Shown in pieces: positions 6,583 through 9,103 of a stretch of 9,103 bases of DNA. Under the pieces are notes generated by a model, which was given only the letters and a program-made list of their open reading frames with translations, was not told the DNA's origin and ran no database searches. The stretch is from positions 1 through 9,103 of the forward strand of contig CAWLAN010000112.1 in assembly GCA_963854815.1 (NCBI GenBank), read 5' to 3'. Made by a program: the position numbers and the translations under genes. The DNA comes from UBA1146 sp963854815. Lineage in GTDB: Bacteria; Planctomycetota; UBA8108; UBA1146. How positions within the stretch are numbered: position 1 is the first letter of the stretch; each line of letters opens with the position of its first letter.

Positions 6583-7358
6583 GTCAGAAGACCAACCCAT
6601 TCGAGAAGTTCTGGCCACAGTTAAAGGAGCTCTACTGCCAGCAGGGGCTTGAGAAACTGATCGCTCATATCCACCAGAGCGAGGATCGTCCGGAGCGAAG
6701 GGCGCTCTTTTTGATGGCTAGCCAGAGGATTTCGAATGGCCAGGGTCTGTCCAGGAGCCTTGATGATGTCATCGGAATCTGCCGAGCCGCCATCGATGAG
6801 TTTTCTTGCCAGGCTGCGGCCGAAAACGACCGAGAAGAACGATCTCGGCGTCTCGATGGAGCCAACATTCTCTCCTACAACCTGGCAGCGGATCTGGCTC
6901 CCTGCTGGCCAGAGGATACGGAACCGAGGACCTCGGAGCACTTCGAGGAAGGGATCCGATGCGCCCAGGACTGCCTCGACTGGCGAGAAATTCTTGAAAA
7001 AGGGGCTCTACCTTTTCACCTGGCATGGTGGGCAATGGGTGCACATCGTTGCGGCCTGGGCGATTGGAATGGTGCCTGCGAAGCTTTCGAAAAGTCGCTG
7101 GAAGCTGCTCGAATCGATGCACAGGAAAACTCTACCCCCGACGATGTCGGTCCCGAATCCTCATTTGTCATCAACATCTCTATTGGCTGGCTCGAATTCG
7201 CTCGCTGGAGAAACGGGGACCAGAGTTCTTACGATCGGTTTCTCGAGGTGATCAGTGCCTTCAGGAGCCGGATTGAACAAGACGACGAGGGTAAGGATGA
7301 GGCGATCACCGGAATCGGGCAACTCGAAACTGCCGCCCTGCGAATGCCTGGATCTTGA
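6579..7358 (+). CDS. TPR-like hypothetical protein
   Basis: The product has 259 residues, is mostly helical by composition and is probably cytoplasmic; no signal peptide or membrane span is visible. I do not recognise the family. Residues 149-177 (AWWAMGAHRCGLGDWNGACEAFEKSLEAA) fit a tetratricopeptide repeat: small residues and Gly at the expected places, a GDW turn, then A-x-x-x-F-E-K-S-L. The flanking helices (41-75 and 191-235) may be degenerate repeats. Such proteins usually act as protein-protein adaptors. Its start is the GTG sharing bases with the preceding TGA, with AAGGAG 5 bases upstream, so it is likely made in step with the FHA-metallopeptidase and may be its cytoplasmic partner; that last point is inference. 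It ends in a TTGA overlap with the pseudouridine synthase gene. Confidence 0.8.
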   Translation: MSQKTNPFEKFWPQLKELYCQQGLEKLIAHIHQSEDRPERRALFLMASQRISNGQGLSRSLDDVIGICRAAIDEFSCQAAAENDREERSRRLDGANILSYNLAADLAPCWPEDTEPRTSEHFEEGIRCAQDCLDWREILEKGALPFHLAWWAMGAHRCGLGDWNGACEAFEKSLEAARIDAQENSTPDDVGPESSFVINISIGWLEFARWRNGDQSSYDRFLEVISAFRSRIEQDDEGKDEAITGIGQLETAALRMPGS

Positions 7359-8125
7359 GCCGCCATTTGAATTCCGCTCGCCATCCCTCACTGGAGATCC
7401 TGCACGAGGATTCTGACTTTTGCGCGGTGACAAAACCCTCCGGGTTCAGCACAGTCAGTGAACGATGGGATTCCAGCGCTCTGTGTCTCATCGACTTGCT
7501 CTGGGACCACTGGAAAGAAAAGGACCCCGACGCTCCTCGCCCTCACGTCGTTCATCGCCTCGACAAGGAAACAACGGGGGTGATCCTGTTCGCCAGAAAT
7601 GGAACTGCCCAGGCACATCTCCGTAATCAGTTCATGGAACGTACGGTCAAGAAGACCTACGGAGCACTCGTGGAGGGGCTCCCCGACCCGTCCAGAGGGG
7701 AGAGCGTCTTTCATGTCGAGAAAAACCGATCTCGTCCCGGATCGATGCGGTTCCACTCCTCGGGCAAAGAATGTCGATCCCGATACCAGCTCCTGGAAGC
7801 ATTCAGGGACCATTCCTGGGTCGAAATCAAACCACTCACCGGCCGAACACACCAGGTACGGCTAACGATGCTCGACCTGGGAACGCCCTGCTGCTGTGAC
7901 AACCTCTACGGTACGGGCGCCCCCCTGCTGCTCTCCTCCTTCAAGAGAAATTACCGTGCTGGAAGAGATGGCGTCGAAAGACCGCTGCTGAACCGACTGG
8001 GACTCCATGCCCTGTCGATTCAATTTCGCCACCCTTCCACCGAAATCGAGATGAAACTGGAGTCCGGCCTGCCAAAGGATCTGGCCGCCTCCTTGCGGCA
8101 GTTGCGGCGCTGGGGAACCCCGTAA
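7355..8125 (+). CDS. RluA-family RNA pseudouridine synthase
   Basis: The 256-residue product isomerises uridine to pseudouridine in rRNA or tRNA. Motifs: the KPSG entry strand (27-30), the catalytic loop HRLDKETTG (67-75) with D70 as the presumed nucleophile, RTVKKTYGALVEG (96-108), KPLTGRTHQVR (149-159), NLYG (183-186) and the C-terminal RLGLHALSIQFRHPST (224-239). There is no N-terminal S4 domain. The length is like TruC (tRNA U65) or RluA-type enzymes rather than RluC/RluD, but the target cannot be assigned from sequence alone. The start is taken as TTG 7355, sharing bases with the previous TGA. No good ribosome site is visible, so translation may depend on coupling; TTG 7367 is an alternative. 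It shows no obvious link to molybdenum metabolism and may be a housekeeping passenger. Confidence 0.92.
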   Translation: MSRHLNSARHPSLEILHEDSDFCAVTKPSGFSTVSERWDSSALCLIDLLWDHWKEKDPDAPRPHVVHRLDKETTGVILFARNGTAQAHLRNQFMERTVKKTYGALVEGLPDPSRGESVFHVEKNRSRPGSMRFHSSGKECRSRYQLLEAFRDHSWVEIKPLTGRTHQVRLTMLDLGTPCCCDNLYGTGAPLLLSSFKRNYRAGRDGVERPLLNRLGLHALSIQFRHPSTEIEMKLESGLPKDLAASLRQLRRWGTP

Positions 8126-8142
8126 TTCTTCAACATTGACCC

Positions 8143-8808
8143 ATGACCGCCGGCAAGTTATCTCACGACCCCAGAGAGGCCCGATATTTGAACAAACCCG
8201 GTTTCGATTCAGTAGCCGATTGCCTCATCCTCGCAGGAGGTCTAGGGCGCAGGATGGGGGGTCCCAAGGCCCTCCTCGAGGTGAACGGGTTGTCGCTCCT
8301 CGAGCGACAGTTCCAGTTGCTCTCTCCGCTGTTCGAGCGAACCTTCGTGGCCCTGAAAGATGCTGCCTTGCTCGAGAAGATCCCTACCTTGCCCTGGGAT
8401 GCCATCGTCACCGACCCACCCGGGTCGCGCTGTCTTCTCGATGTGATCGGAAACGCCATCGAGAAGGTCGGCAGACCGGTTTTCCTGGCTGCGGTTGACC
8501 TTCCCCTGCTGAGCCCATCGGTCGTCGAGCAGATCTGTTCCAGGCATTCAGATGGGAACTCGGTAGTACCGGTCGATGAAGGACGCCCACAGCCGCTGGC
8601 GGCGGTCTGGGATCCGGCGGCTCTCGAAGTGCTCGAACCTCCCGATGGAGATCTCGCCTTGCTGGCATGGGTGAGAAGAGTGAATGCAACACTGCTGAAG
8701 TGGCCCGATGACTTCCACCAGCACACCGAAGAAGAACAATCCTCAACTGATCCATTTCGAAACATCAACACGCCCGAGGATCTTCTCGGACTGGAGTCAG
8801 AAGATTGA
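8143..8808 (+). CDS. mobA: Molybdenum cofactor guanylyltransferase MobA
   Basis: This enzyme transfers GMP from GTP to the molybdenum cofactor, making the bis-MGD form used by DMSO-reductase-family enzymes. Visible motifs: nucleotide-binding LAGGLGRRMGGPKALLEV (30-47), the metal-binding Asp in AAVDLPLLSP (D119), GRPQPLAAVW (147-156) and the MobA-typical FRNINTPEDL (205-214). The 221-residue length is close to the family's usual size (about 195-205) plus an N-terminal extension of some 20 residues. That extension may be absent: TTG 8188 has GAGAGG 8 bases upstream, whereas ATG 8143 has no ribosome site. A related nucleotidyltransferase such as the cytidylyltransferase MocA is less likely, because the LAGG and NINTPEDL motifs favour MobA and moeA lies in the same run. 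The stop overlaps the next start by 4 bases (TTGA). Confidence 0.87.
   Translation: MTAGKLSHDPREARYLNKPGFDSVADCLILAGGLGRRMGGPKALLEVNGLSLLERQFQLLSPLFERTFVALKDAALLEKIPTLPWDAIVTDPPGSRCLLDVIGNAIEKVGRPVFLAAVDLPLLSPSVVEQICSRHSDGNSVVPVDEGRPQPLAAVWDPAALEVLEPPDGDLALLAWVRRVNATLLKWPDDFHQHTEEEQSSTDPFRNINTPEDLLGLESED
8174..8179 (+). promoter_or_regulatory. Possible ribosome binding site for an alternative mobA start
   Basis: GAGAGG lies 8 bases before the in-frame TTG at 8188. Starting there would remove the 15 non-conserved N-terminal residues of MobA. It competes with ATG 8143, which lies 17 bases after the pseudouridine synthase stop and has no visible Shine-Dalgarno. Confidence 0.45.
8793..8796 (+). 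promoter_or_regulatory. Ribosome binding site of the ChaN-like gene
   Basis: GGAG lies 8 bases before TTG 8805 and inside the end of mobA. It supports the TTGA overlap as a real translation start. Confidence 0.55.
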
Positions 8809-9103
8809 GTCCCACCGGAGTTCCTGCTCGAAACAGGTTGTTGAAACTGCAAAGGCGCCTGGCCGAGGAAGCACGTCGAGAAATAGAACGCTCCATCGAT
8901 GACCCCTCAGGATCCTTGCAGCGCTGGCGCGATACCTACGAACAGGCAACTCTGGGAAAACTCGAGCCGATCACCCTCGAAGAGGTCGCCGAGCACGCTT
9001 CCGGCTGCAACGTGGTTCACTTCGGTGATTACCACTCCCTGCGCGAATCCCAGAAGGGTCCACTCCGAGTTATCGAAAAGTTGATCGAAATGGGAAAGAA
9101 AGT
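8805..9103 (+). CDS. ChaN/Tiki-superfamily (DUF399-like) protein, 3' end cut by the window edge
   Basis: The frame opens at TTG 8805, whose last two bases lie in the mobA stop, and runs 99 codons to the right edge without a stop. The first 50 residues form a charged amphipathic helix (RLLKLQRRLAEEARREIERS). Residues 70-77 (VVHFGDYH), then SLRESQKGP and a helix rich in I/L/V, match the opening strand and first active-site loop of ChaN-like proteins, where LGExHD or FGDYH-type motifs are typical. ChaN-family proteins bind haem or iron, while related Tiki proteins are metalloproteases. No lipobox or signal peptide is seen at this N-terminus, unlike classical lipoprotein ChaN, so this form may be cytoplasmic. 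The assignment rests on one motif in a partial sequence. Confidence 0.65.
   Translation, partial: MSPTGVPARNRLLKLQRRLAEEARREIERSIDDPSGSLQRWRDTYEQATLGKLEPITLEEVAEHASGCNVVHFGDYHSLRESQKGPLRVIEKLIEMGKK

Larger units (their letters stand above)
943..9103 (+). other. Probable single operon: cutA-moeA-FHA/metallopeptidase-TPR-rluA-like-mobA-chaN-like
   Basis: Seven co-directional genes have junctions of -4, +4, -4, -4, +17 and -4 bases. The four overlaps are GTGA at 1269 and 6579, and TTGA at 7355 and 8805. No gap is long enough for an internal promoter or terminator outside coding sequence. Co-transcription with translational coupling is therefore likely. The operon continues past the right edge. 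Confidence 0.75.

Noticed and set aside
8126..8142. Terminator or promoter between the pseudouridine synthase gene and mobA
   Set aside because: The gap is only 17 bases, with no hairpin, no T-run and no promoter-like hexamers.

Overview
The window (GC-rich by eye, not counted) looks like chromosomal DNA from a bacterium with a large Ser/Thr-kinase and FHA-domain repertoire. Planctomycetota is my best guess, with Myxococcota or a related uncultured phylum as alternatives. The guess rests on the FHA-kinase, on a very large FHA-anchored multidomain exoprotein, and on a ChaN/DUF399-type gene; it is inference, not identification. No mobile element, tRNA, rRNA, CRISPR array or convincing terminator was seen.

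Layout. Positions 1-812, minus strand, hold the 5' part of an FHA-domain Ser/Thr protein kinase whose C-terminal end lies beyond the left edge. A gap of about 130 bases (813-942) separates it from a plus-strand run that continues off the right edge: cutA (943-1272), moeA (1269-2504), a giant FHA / transmembrane / zinc-metallopeptidase protein (2509-6582), a TPR-like hypothetical (6579-7358), an RluA-family pseudouridine synthase (7355-8125), mobA (8143-8808) and the start of a ChaN/Tiki-like protein (8805 onward). Four of the six junctions are 4-base overlaps in which a TGA stop is shared with a GTG or TTG start. The other two gaps are 4 and 17 bases. This is the architecture of one translationally coupled operon.

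How the genes may work together. MoeA inserts molybdenum into molybdopterin and MobA adds GMP to make the guanine dinucleotide cofactor, so the late steps of molybdenum-cofactor synthesis bracket the cluster. CutA (metal-binding) and the ChaN-like protein (haem/iron-binding family) give it a wider metal theme. The unexpected member is the protein of about 1357 residues. It has an N-terminal phosphothreonine-binding FHA domain predicted to be cytoplasmic, one membrane span, several beta-sandwich-like regions, an adamalysin-like zinc motif (HELGHNIGFGHD) and a C-terminal carbohydrate-binding-like domain. It lies close to a divergently transcribed FHA-kinase. This suggests, without proving, a kinase-linked, membrane-anchored surface protease that may be previously undescribed.
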